Origin: Acidobacteriota bacterium
GTDB taxonomy: Bacteria > Acidobacteriota > Terriglobia > 2-12-FULL-54-10
Assembly: GCA_022567475.1 (NCBI GenBank)
Contig: JADFGZ010000002.1
Span: 1-43,905, forward strand
Direction of reading: 5' to 3'
Length of the DNA stretch: 43,905 nt
Each line of letters starts with the position of its first letter. The stretch's first letter is position 1. Position numbers and translations under genes: made by a program. The notes under the pieces were generated by a model. That model made no database searches. It was given only the letters and a program-made list of their open reading frames with translations, and was not told the origin of the DNA. This document shows, piece by piece, positions 1 to 8,249 of the stretch.

Positions 1-1
1 A

Positions 2-586
2 GTGTCCTGCATCGACATCGGCTGCCACGAGGGCTTCTACTCGATAGCAATGGCCAGGAAGGGGATCAAGCGGGTGGTCGGGGTCGATGTGCGGGAGAGC
101 AATCTGCAGAAGGCGCGGTTCGTGGCCGAGGCCCTCGGGTTTCCGCAAATCTCCTTCCGGCAAGGCAACTGCGAGCGGCTGTCGGTGGAAGAGACCGGCC
201 AATACGACCTGACCCTTTTTCTGGGCGTGCTCTATCACCTGGAGAACCCGATGCTCTGCCTGCGGAACGTCAGCGCCATGACCAAGGAGCTTTGTATCGT
301 CGAGACGCAGGTGATCGACGAGGTGGAGGGCGAGACCGAATGGGGCGCGAGGGAGTGGACGCGGCCCTACCAGGGCGTGCTCGCGGCGGTCGATGAGTCC
401 GACGAGTTCTACGCCGACATCGCCGAGACGGGCGGCACCCCGCTGGCCCTGTGTCCTTCGCCGAAGGCGCTCGAGTTTATGCTGAAGCAGGCAGGTTTCC
501 GTAGGACCGAGATTGTGCCGCCTCCGCCCGGCGCCTACGAACAGCACCAGCGCGGCAAGCGCGTCGTCTGCGCCGCGTATAAGTGA
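2..586 (+). CDS. SAM-dependent class I methyltransferase (5' end probably truncated by the window)
   Basis: ORF with CIDIGCHEGFYSIAMA (motif I), GVDVRESNLQKA and DLTLFLGVLYHLENP; starts at the window edge. Confidence 0.8.
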   Translation: MSCIDIGCHEGFYSIAMARKGIKRVVGVDVRESNLQKARFVAEALGFPQISFRQGNCERLSVEETGQYDLTLFLGVLYHLENPMLCLRNVSAMTKELCIVETQVIDEVEGETEWGAREWTRPYQGVLAAVDESDEFYADIAETGGTPLALCPSPKALEFMLKQAGFRRTEIVPPPPGAYEQHQRGKRVVCAAYK

Positions 587-588
587 GG

Positions 589-670
589 ACGGTAAGAATC
601 CGGTGCAGCTTCAAAAAAACGGACACCCTTCCGGTTAAAAACAAATCCACTTGGAAGCGCGTCCATTTAA
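589..670. repeat. Terminator-bearing ~82-bp repeat, copy 1
   Basis: acggtaagaatccggtgcagcttcaaaaaaacggacacccttccggttaaaaacaaatccacttggaagcgcgtccatttaa closely matches 1711-1792 in direct orientation. Confidence 0.9.
613..664 (-). terminator. Intrinsic terminator for the ODP/MBL gene
   Basis: Minus strand: GGACGCGCTTCC...GGAAGGGTGTCC stem followed by G then T7. Confidence 0.7.
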
Positions 671-1401
671 GGCTCTTGATCCAGAATGCCCGCCAGCTCG
701 CGCAGCAACGCGGCGCCGTCACCGCGATAAGCGCTCCCATGCTGACAGGCAAGCGTGGTGGGCTTCAGCGCGGCTAACCGTTCCAGAATCGTTCTTGTGT
801 TGGTCGCGTGTGCGTAGTAATCCATGGCCTTGCGCATGCCTTCGCTGGCCGACAGGACTTCCGATTCAGTCAACGGCGGCGTGTCCGCACCAGGCTGCGT
901 GAATAGATCGCCGCAGAGCAGCGTTTGGGAGCTTTTGTCAAACAACACGCCGCAGTCCCAGCCGTGTGGCACGTGAGGTGTGTAGATCCATTGCAGCGTC
1001 TTACTGCCAATAGAGAACTCTTCGCCATCGGCCAAGCCGCGCGGCGGCCTGTCGGCTTGGTCCTCCAGTGACGTCAGCACGCCGACCTGGCTGGCAAACG
1101 GCACCGCCAGCGGGGCAGCGGCAAGAAACTCATTCATCGCACCCGATTCGTCGCCCTCAAAGTGCGAGTAACCGACATGACGGATGCTCTTGAGTGGAAC
1201 CACCTTCGAGATGGCTTCGGAGACGAAGGGAAACCATCGTCGCCACCCCGTGTGGAACACCACCGGTTCGTCGTCGACAATCAGGTATTGACTGAGGTTA
1301 AAACCTCCGGGGATGGCGTCTACGCGCAGCGGCGTATTGATGCGATAGATACCCGCCGCGACTTCGTCAATCCTTGTTCCAGTATGTGAGTTCGTAATCA
1401 T
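667..1401 (-). CDS. MBL-fold protein of the oxygen-binding di-iron (ODP / flavodiiron beta-lactamase domain) type
   Basis: Start chosen at MITNSHTGTRIDE (ATG at 1401) behind GGAGG; HFEGDE (HxExD), PHVPHGWD, CGDLF and QHGSAY match the FprA/ODP diiron ligand set. Confidence 0.8.
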   Translation of the reverse strand: MITNSHTGTRIDEVAAGIYRINTPLRVDAIPGGFNLSQYLIVDDEPVVFHTGWRRWFPFVSEAISKVVPLKSIRHVGYSHFEGDESGAMNEFLAAAPLAVPFASQVGVLTSLEDQADRPPRGLADGEEFSIGSKTLQWIYTPHVPHGWDCGVLFDKSSQTLLCGDLFTQPGADTPPLTESEVLSASEGMRKAMDYYAHATNTRTILERLAALKPTTLACQHGSAYRGDGAALLRELAGILDQEP

Positions 1402-1710
1402 GTATGCGTCCTCCTTCGGCCTGGGGTGGTACACCTCGCTCTTGCCCTCAGCCGATAAGCACAAGGCTTTCGTAAGAGTCCAATCGAGTTCCGGCAGATA
1501 AGGGCATTGAGGCGTCGAACGATTGTACCCTATTGATGTGTGGCGCACGCCGGATTCCACCTGGGAATCGGGCTGATCAGAATGTGGTCTGTCGACTTCG
1601 CGGGCCGAGGTTGGTTGTGGGAAGGCGGTTCGGGTTCAATTGCGGTCGGATGACGGCGGACTCGGAAACGATGCGCCGCAGTTCTATCCCATCACAGTGG
1701 TTGAGAAAAT

Positions 1711-1792
1711 ACGGTAAGATTCCGGTGCAGGTTCAAAAAAAAGGACGCCCTTCCGGTGAAAAACAAATCCACTCGGAAGTGCGTCCGCTTTA
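1711..1792. repeat. Terminator-bearing ~82-bp repeat, copy 2
   Basis: Direct copy of 589-670 with about nine differences. Confidence 0.9.
1735..1786 (-). terminator. Intrinsic terminator for the BoxB-like/ferredoxin operon
   Basis: Minus strand: GGACGCACTTCCG-loop-CGGAAGGGCGTCC (12/13 pairing) followed by T8. Confidence 0.8.
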
Positions 1793-1833
1793 ATACTCTA
1801 TCTCTAAAGGCTCCAGCTCTAACGGAGAAGTTC

Positions 1834-2169
1834 CTAGAAAATCCCGGCGTCCAGCAACTGGTAGATCATCCCCTCCAGGACCTTGTCCACCTTGCCGGTC
1901 AGCGGCGTGACGGTCTCCCCCTGTTTCAGGTGTTTCTCCACAATTTCGTCGGCGTCTTTTTCCTGGACGCCTCCGTACCACACCTTGTCCGGGTAGACGA
2001 CCACGTGGGGACCTTCGTGGCAGCTGCCGAAGCACATGTAGGAGCGCAACTCCACGTCGCCGCAACCGTCCTCTTGGAGGTGATTCTGGATCCGGTCCAT
2101 CACCTTTCCGGCCCCGCGAGCCCGGCAATCGACGTTCATGCAGACGAAAACGTATCGCTTGTCAGCCAA
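1834..2169 (-). CDS. Thioredoxin-like [2Fe-2S] ferredoxin
   Basis: FVCMNVDCRARGA ... SYMCFGSCHEGPHVVVYPDKVWYGGV, typical of the thioredoxin-like 2Fe-2S ferredoxin family. Confidence 0.85.
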   Translation of the reverse strand: MADKRYVFVCMNVDCRARGAGKVMDRIQNHLQEDGCGDVELRSYMCFGSCHEGPHVVVYPDKVWYGGVQEKDADEIVEKHLKQGETVTPLTGKVDKVLEGMIYQLLDAGIF

Positions 2170-2190
2170 GAAACCACCTCTGCTGGAAAC

Positions 2191-3315
2191 CTACATTTTC
2201 TGTTTAGGGTCTATAATCCAGCCCTTTTCTTTCTCCATGCCGATCAAGAAATCGTCGTCGGCGTCGGTCGGAAGGACCTCTTGCAGGTGCTTCTCATACG
2301 CTTCCTGCGAGAGCAGCTCGCCGGTCACGCTGTAGGTCTTGCCGGCGTATTCCCCAATGCTTCTGCGGAACTTCTCGTCGGGCATCCGCAGCTTCGGCTG
2401 GTCCGCAGGGATGTTCTTGTTGAGCGAGTCCACGATAGCGCCCACCTCTTTCAAGTACTGGGAGCGGGACAGCTCATTCAACTTGTCCATATTGGGCCCA
2501 TCGTCAAACAGATGCTCGTCGTAGCGGCCTTTCAATCCCCACTCATAGGCCCAGTGCGCCGAGGAGGACCCGTCCTGGCCGAACAGGTCGGCGCCGGTCG
2601 AGAGCCACTTGTCGAAGTACTTCTGGATAAGGGAAATGGGAATCTTTCCGGCTTTCACGATGCGCATCAGGCCCGTATTGCCGGTCAGCATGTGGAAGGC
2701 TTCCTCCTGCAGCATGGGGCGCACGCTGCGGGCCAGCGGAGCAAAGGCGCTGCGGCTGAGCATGTTGAGCTGGTACTTGCCGTCGCGATCGATAAAATCC
2801 GTGTAGGTGAAGAAATCCAGCCAGCAACGGACCGGTTCATTGAAGGCGCCGAGCAGGCGCGAGTGGGCCGAGGCCCGCCGCTCCAGCAGCCTCTGGGCTT
2901 GCTTTTTACCCGAGTCCCCAAAGTGGGTCACCAGCAGGTAGGCCATCTGCCATCCATGCCGCATCTCTTCCCGGTTGACCCGGATCATGCTTTCCAGGTC
3001 ATACTGGGTCGGGGCCCTTTCGAGCAGGTTCTTCTGCTGCTCGACCGAGGCAAACTCGGTGTCCCCTTGGAACTCGATCAGGTGCGCCAGGGAGTCGCGA
3101 ATCCGCTGGTCCGGGACGTCGAGCAACCTCTCCCATTTCGGGTTGCCGGCATAGTGCCCGAACTCAATCTCGTCGCTCTCGAGCTCTCCCAGCTTCGTCT
3201 CAAATACATAATCCTCGCCGATCAGCTTGGTCGGATAACCGATGTCGTCGCGCCACTGGTGAAAAACATCCACCCAGTCATCAAAATTGCGCAGCCTGGG
3301 TCCCTTAACTGCCAT
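2191..3315 (-). CDS. BoxB-like (benzoyl-CoA epoxidase beta subunit / PaaA-like) ferritin-fold diiron oxygenase
   Basis: FQGDTEFASVEQQ, NREEMRHGWQMAYLLVTHFGD, LLGAFNEP, IDRDGKYQL, QEEAFHM resemble BoxB motifs; two ExxH diiron motifs. Confidence 0.8.
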   Translation of the reverse strand: MAVKGPRLRNFDDWVDVFHQWRDDIGYPTKLIGEDYVFETKLGELESDEIEFGHYAGNPKWERLLDVPDQRIRDSLAHLIEFQGDTEFASVEQQKNLLERAPTQYDLESMIRVNREEMRHGWQMAYLLVTHFGDSGKKQAQRLLERRASAHSRLLGAFNEPVRCWLDFFTYTDFIDRDGKYQLNMLSRSAFAPLARSVRPMLQEEAFHMLTGNTGLMRIVKAGKIPISLIQKYFDKWLSTGADLFGQDGSSSAHWAYEWGLKGRYDEHLFDDGPNMDKLNELSRSQYLKEVGAIVDSLNKNIPADQPKLRMPDEKFRRSIGEYAGKTYSVTGELLSQEAYEKHLQEVLPTDADDDFLIGMEKEKGWIIDPKQKM

Positions 3316-3441
3316 TGCCTTACTCCTTACCCGGGCTACACCCGGCGTCTTTGTTGAAATAGTCGATGATTATCGCTCGCCTAAAATTCGCTTCTCTCCG
3401 GCTGGAACCTTCCTGCACTGCCAGCCGTCCTCCAAGTTTGC

Positions 3442-3470
3442 ATTTTATTGCTCTTTTATTTTTTTTGCAA
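3442..3470 (-). promoter_or_regulatory. Sigma70-like promoter for the BoxB-like/ferredoxin operon
   Basis: Minus strand TTGCAA-N17-TAAAAT about 125 nt upstream of the start codon. Confidence 0.5.
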
Positions 3471-3599
3471 GAGAAATATAATGCATATCGGAAGGTCCTG
3501 TGGACGAGCACGAAACCGACGGGTTTCTGGAAACCAGGGTCCGGCGAATCCGCAGCCTGCGGATAAAGGCCGGCAGAAATTAACGCCAGCGCCGCCGGT

Positions 3600-4454
3600 T
3601 TACCGCTGCGGAAAGCGAGAGGCCTCGGGGAAATTTCCGGCTTCGAGCGCATATTTCCCCCGCCGATTGTTCCATCGAATCCTCAGCAGGTCCATAAACA
3701 TGCGCGCGCTGTCCCGCAGCATGTGCACCGTGCTGCCCTCGCAATGCGCCCAGTGGACGGGAACCTCCAGAACGCGATACCCGAATTTCCGCGCCAGGTA
3801 GAGAACCTCCACGTCAAACCCGAAGCCGGAAATCCTCTGGCGGGCGAAGATGGTTTCGGCGGCCTGCCGGCGGAAGGCCTTGAAGCCGCACTGCGTGTCC
3901 CTGAAATTGAGCCCTGCGATGCTGCGGGTCCAGAAATTGAACAGCCTTCCGGCAGCTTCCCGAATGCGGGACTGGCGCTGGCTGATCCACTCCGGACGCA
4001 GCCCGCGGGAGCCAAAAGCGACGTCGTAACCGTTCTTCAGAGGTTCGAGCAGCCGTTCCGCCTCCGCGATGGGGGCGGAGAGGTCGGCATCGGTGAACAG
4101 GATGTATTCCCCGCGCGCGTTCAGCATGCCGTTGCGCACGGCTGCCCCTTTCCCGAAGTTTGTGGGATGCCGCAGCAAGCGCACCTCCGGCGATTCCCGG
4201 CAGACGCGCTGGACCAGTTCAGCCGTATCGTCGGTGGAGCCATCATCCACCACCAGCACCTCAAAAGCTTCCGAACGCGACTGCAAAAGGTTGAGCACCG
4301 CCTGCAACGTGGCGGGAAGCCGGGCGGATTCGTTGTGAGCCGGGATCACCACGCTGAGAACAACCTCCGAAGAGCGTCCCGGCGCGCTGGTGGAGCCGGC
4401 TGCTGCCGCGCCCGGTTGCTCCTGATGATTTAGATGATTCAAGCGTTCTCCCAT
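3600..4454 (-). CDS. Glycosyltransferase family 2, dolichyl-phosphate glucosyltransferase-like
   Basis: VVIPAHNESARLPATL, VVDDGSTDDT, FTDADLSAPI, QCGFKAFRR; start chosen at MGERLNHLNH overlapping the pcm 3' end. Confidence 0.85.
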   Translation of the reverse strand: MGERLNHLNHQEQPGAAAAGSTSAPGRSSEVVLSVVIPAHNESARLPATLQAVLNLLQSRSEAFEVLVVDDGSTDDTAELVQRVCRESPEVRLLRHPTNFGKGAAVRNGMLNARGEYILFTDADLSAPIAEAERLLEPLKNGYDVAFGSRGLRPEWISQRQSRIREAAGRLFNFWTRSIAGLNFRDTQCGFKAFRRQAAETIFARQRISGFGFDVEVLYLARKFGYRVLEVPVHWAHCEGSTVHMLRDSARMFMDLLRIRWNNRRGKYALEAGNFPEASRFPQR

Positions 4455-5164
4455 CCGTGCCTTCCCTTTAACGGAACGAAGCGGCAGTGCCCCAGGACGC
4501 GGGACACCGGCTTCCCCTGGCATTTGCGGACCTGCCGGAACTCCTGTTGATCGAGGCTTCCCACGGGAATCACCAGGCGGCCGCCTTCCACCAGTTGTTC
4601 GAGGAAGCAGTCCGGAACCCGGGGCGCTGCCGCGGCCACCAGGATGCCATCGTAAGGCGCCGCCGGAGGATATCCCTCGCTGCCATCGCCATGGAGCAAG
4701 ACGACCGTATCACCACCGGTTACACCCAGGCGCTCCAGACGCTCCCCGGCCAAACGAAACAGCTCCGGATCGCGCTCCATGGTGTAAACGCGCGCTGCCA
4801 AACGGGCGAGGATCGCCGCCTGATACCCGGAGCCGGTGCCGACCTCGAGCACGCGCTCGGTTCCCCTCAGCTCCAGGGCCTCCGTCATGGCGGCCACCAT
4901 GTAAGGCTGCGAGATGGTCTGCCCCTGGCCGATGGAGACGGGATGGTCTTCGTAGGCTATCCGTCTGTGCTCGGACGGCACGTATTCGTGCCGGGGGACC
5001 TCGCCCATGGCCTGCAACACCCGCTCATCACGAATCCTGCGGCGGCGGAGTTGCCGGGCGACCATTGCCTGGCGTTGCTCCGCCGCCCACTCCAGCGTAG
5101 GAGCAAAGCTGGCCGCCTTGCCTCCATTGCCCTTCGCTGGCCGGATGGAGGAGAAAAACTTCAT
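4439..5164 (-). CDS. pcm: Protein-L-isoaspartate O-methyltransferase
   Basis: ISQPYMVAAMTEAL, VLEVGTGSGYQAAILA, GGRLVIPVG. Confidence 0.93.
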   Translation of the reverse strand: MKFFSSIRPAKGNGGKAASFAPTLEWAAEQRQAMVARQLRRRRIRDERVLQAMGEVPRHEYVPSEHRRIAYEDHPVSIGQGQTISQPYMVAAMTEALELRGTERVLEVGTGSGYQAAILARLAARVYTMERDPELFRLAGERLERLGVTGGDTVVLLHGDGSEGYPPAAPYDGILVAAAAPRVPDCFLEQLVEGGRLVIPVGSLDQQEFRQVRKCQGKPVSRVLGHCRFVPLKGRHGWENA

Positions 5165-5326
5165 CGCTGAAAAGTTTACTCCAAACGGGGGGAAGTTTTC
5201 TCCAAACCGGCGGCTATGGTCACAGAGGGACGGGAGAAAATCAGAAGACAGCAGCCGGAGTTCCTAACCCGCCGCATTCGGCAATTGGGAACCCCTGCCG
5301 CCTGATTCCGCGATGCCGAATTCCGT

Positions 5327-5332
5327 TATAAT
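5327..5332 (+). promoter_or_regulatory. -10 element (TATAAT) directly upstream of the ThiF-like GTG start
   Basis: ccgtTATAATggttctGTGgcatca. Confidence 0.45.
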
Positions 5333-5338
5333 GGTTCT

Positions 5339-6361
5339 GTGGCATCAGAGAACCTGGAAAGATATTCCCGGCAGGTCTTGTATCGCGGCATCGGCGAGGC
5401 GGGCCAGCGGAAGCTATTAGCCTCGCGGGTTGCCATCGTAGGATGCGGGGCGCTCGGCAGCCATCAGGCCTCCCTGCTGGTCCGCGCCGGCGTGGGAGAG
5501 ATGGTCCTCATCGACCGCGACTACGTGGAGGAGAGCAACCTGCAACGCCAGACGCTTTTCGAAGAACGCGATGCTGCCGAATGCCTCCCCAAGGCGGTGG
5601 CGGCGGAAGCTCACCTGAAACGAGCCAACTCCGGCGTCAAGGTGCAAGGCATCGTGGCCGACCTGACGGCGGAGAACGCAACCGAACTTCTGCAAGGGAT
5701 CGACGTGCTGCTCGACGGCACCGACAACTTTGAGACGCGCTACCTGTTAAACGACCTCAGCCTGCAAAACGGCGTGCCCTGGGTCTATGGCGCGGCTGTC
5801 GGCAGCTACGGCGTGACGCTGACCATCGTTCCGGGCCACGGCCCGTGCCTCGCCTGCCTGTTTCCAGAGCCGCCCTCCGGGATGCAGGCCACATGCGACA
5901 CCGACGGAATTCTCTGCTCTGCCGCCTCCGCCGTTGCTTCCCTTCAGGTGGCCGAGGCTTTGAAGCTGCTGGTTGGCGACCGTGCCGCCCTGCACGGCAA
6001 GCTGATCTCGTTCGACGTCTGGGAGAACAGCTTCCAGGCCGTTGACCCCGGCCCGCCCGCGGAGGGTTGCCGCGCATGCCAGCGGAAGGACTTCGTCTAC
6101 CTCGCCGGGAGCGGCTCGCCTCATATCACGCTGTGCGGCCGCAACTCGGTGCAGATCCATGAACGCAAGCGGCCCCTGGATTTTGCGGAGCTTGAGAGAA
6201 AGCTGAAGCCGCACGGCGCGGTGCGCTTCAATCCCTATGTCTTCCAATTCTCACTCGCCCCGTATGAGATGACGATCTTCCCCGACGGCCGGGCTATTAT
6301 TAAAGGCACCACCGACACGGGAATCGCGCGCAGCCTTTATGCCCGCTATATCGGCAGTTGA
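5339..6361 (+). CDS. ThiF/MoeB/HesA family E1-like adenylyltransferase
   Basis: RYSRQVLYRGIGEAGQRKL, VAIVGCGALGSHQASLL, DRDYVEESNLQRQ, DGTDNFETRYLLND; CxxC pairs. Confidence 0.9.
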   Translation: MASENLERYSRQVLYRGIGEAGQRKLLASRVAIVGCGALGSHQASLLVRAGVGEMVLIDRDYVEESNLQRQTLFEERDAAECLPKAVAAEAHLKRANSGVKVQGIVADLTAENATELLQGIDVLLDGTDNFETRYLLNDLSLQNGVPWVYGAAVGSYGVTLTIVPGHGPCLACLFPEPPSGMQATCDTDGILCSAASAVASLQVAEALKLLVGDRAALHGKLISFDVWENSFQAVDPGPPAEGCRACQRKDFVYLAGSGSPHITLCGRNSVQIHERKRPLDFAELERKLKPHGAVRFNPYVFQFSLAPYEMTIFPDGRAIIKGTTDTGIARSLYARYIGS

Positions 6362-6432
6362 GCAAGCTCTCTGGGGCGGGCCCGATCGCGCTACACATGC
6401 CGGCGGCGGCCCTCGGTATATCGGAGCATGAA

Positions 6433-7317
6433 ATGTTAGTCACCTTGCAAAAAAAACGGCCCGACTGGCTCCGGACCAAGTTTCCCGGCGGCCCCAACTA
6501 TCACGAGTTGAAGGTTCTGAAGAACCGCCTTCGCCTCCACACGGTCTGCGAGAGCGCGCGCTGCCCCAACATCGGCGAATGCTGGGAGCAACGCACCGCC
6601 ACGTTTATGATCCTGGGAGACGTCTGCACGCGCCGTTGCGGCTTCTGCGCGGTGCCGAAAGGCGCTCCGCTGCCGGTGGACGACCAGGAGCCGGAGCGGG
6701 TGGCGCAGGCGGTGGACCATCTCGGCCTGCAATACGCCGTGGTGACCTCGGTCAACCGGGACGACCGCAAAGACGGCGGCGCAGAATTTTTTGCCCGGAC
6801 CATCCTGGCGATCCGCCGCATCCGGCCCGAGTGCAAAGTAGAGGTGCTGATCCCGGACTTCCAAGGCTCGCGCCCGGCGCTGGAGACGGTGCTCGCGGCG
6901 CGTCCCGACGTGCTCAGCCATAATATGGAGACCGTTCCGCGACTCTACCGGCAGGTGCGCCCGGGAGCGCGCTACGAGCAATCCCTCAACCTGCTCCGCA
7001 GCGTGGGGGAAATCGACCCGCGCATCATCGCCAAGTCCGGAATGATGCTGGGCCTGGGAGAGGAACCGCACGAAGTGCTGGCCGCCATGCGCGACCTCCG
7101 CGACCACGATTGCCGCATACTCACCCTGGGCCAATACCTGCGGCCTACGGTCAACCACCTCCCCATCATCCGTTACTATCCCCCCGAGGAGTTTGCGGAG
7201 TTGAAACGCGAAGGGGAACGGATGGGCTTCCGGCACGTGGAGGCCGGACCGCTGGTCCGCAGCTCCTATCACGCCCGCAACCAACTGGATGCCGCAGGCG
7301 AAACTCTGCCGGCCTAG
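6433..7317 (+). CDS. lipA: Lipoyl synthase (radical SAM)
   Basis: CESARCPNIGECWEQRTATFMILGDVCTRRCGFCAVPKG; start ATG at 6433 preferred over 6358. Confidence 0.95.
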   Translation: MLVTLQKKRPDWLRTKFPGGPNYHELKVLKNRLRLHTVCESARCPNIGECWEQRTATFMILGDVCTRRCGFCAVPKGAPLPVDDQEPERVAQAVDHLGLQYAVVTSVNRDDRKDGGAEFFARTILAIRRIRPECKVEVLIPDFQGSRPALETVLAARPDVLSHNMETVPRLYRQVRPGARYEQSLNLLRSVGEIDPRIIAKSGMMLGLGEEPHEVLAAMRDLRDHDCRILTLGQYLRPTVNHLPIIRYYPPEEFAELKREGERMGFRHVEAGPLVRSSYHARNQLDAAGETLPA

Positions 7318-7498
7318 AAGTGCATGCCGGAAATATAAACCGGATCACGGAGAAGGCCTTCCGACAGCTTTGCCCAGCCATTGGCGGGGTCTTCACTTCC
7401 TCTTGGACCATGCTCTGCTTTACAGCCCCAGGGGCTTGTTGTAATATCGGGCGTTAGCCTGCCGGGGGTGGCCCCTATTGGAGCCGGCCACAGAAATC

Positions 7499-8179
7499 AT
7501 GTCCAGGACGGAAAGCCAGCTTCGCCGCCAGATCGCCGAGGTTGGCAGGTGGCTGCACCAGAAGAACTTCCTGGCCGCCACGGACGGCAACATCTCGGCG
7601 CGCTTGCAGGACGGGCGGGTTCTGGTGACCCCGGCGAACGCCAGCAAGGGGATGCTCCGTCCCCAGGACATGGTTTTGGTCGATATGCAGGGGAACAAGA
7701 TTGCAGGCCGGGGGAACGCTTCCTCCGAGCTGCCCATGCACCTGCTGATCTACCACCGGCGTCCTGATGTCGGTGGGATCGTCCACGCCCATCCGCCCGC
7801 GGCCACCGGCTACGCCGTGGCGGGAATTGCACTGGACAAAGCCGTCCTTCCAGAGGTGGTGGTTTCGCTGGGACGCGTGCCCCTCGCGCGGTACGCAACG
7901 CCCGGCAGCCCTGCGCTTAACAAGGCGCTCCGGAACTTGGTTTCCCAATACAACGCCATCCTCCTGGCCAATCACGGCGTGGTCACCTTCGGGAAAGACC
8001 TGCTTCGGGCGTTCTTCCACATGGAGACCGTGGAACAGTTTGCCCGCATCTCGCTGGTTGCGAAATTATTGGGAAGGCAGGCGCTGCTCTCCAAACAGGA
8101 GGCGGAGAAACTGCGGGCCCTCCGGCCCCCGCATAAGAAAAGCCGCCAGCGGCCGCAAAGCCGGGACAGGAAGCCCTGA
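7499..8179 (+). CDS. Class II aldolase/adducin family protein (L-fuculose-phosphate aldolase-like)
   Basis: DGNISARL, SSELPMHLLIYHRRPDVGGIVHAHPPAATGYAV, ILLANHGVVTFGKDL. Confidence 0.9.
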   Translation: MSRTESQLRRQIAEVGRWLHQKNFLAATDGNISARLQDGRVLVTPANASKGMLRPQDMVLVDMQGNKIAGRGNASSELPMHLLIYHRRPDVGGIVHAHPPAATGYAVAGIALDKAVLPEVVVSLGRVPLARYATPGSPALNKALRNLVSQYNAILLANHGVVTFGKDLLRAFFHMETVEQFARISLVAKLLGRQALLSKQEAEKLRALRPPHKKSRQRPQSRDRKP

Positions 8180-8249
8180 AAAGCAGAGCCCTGCAAAACA
8201 GAGACAAAACTCCGCTGCGGTCGAGCGGCGGAATCAGATTTTAGAGAGG

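Noticed and set aside
1756-3357. 533-aa plus-strand ORF antisense to the BoxB-like and ferredoxin genes
   Set aside because: Spans both real genes and their intergenic gap on the other strand; composition is a shadow of GC-rich codon bias, with no recognisable domain.
7767-8249. Upstream 161-codon extension of the LsrF-like aldolase ORF
   Set aside because: Overlaps the class II aldolase out of frame; a GAGAGG RBS-like sequence and ATG at 8250 give the family-typical start.
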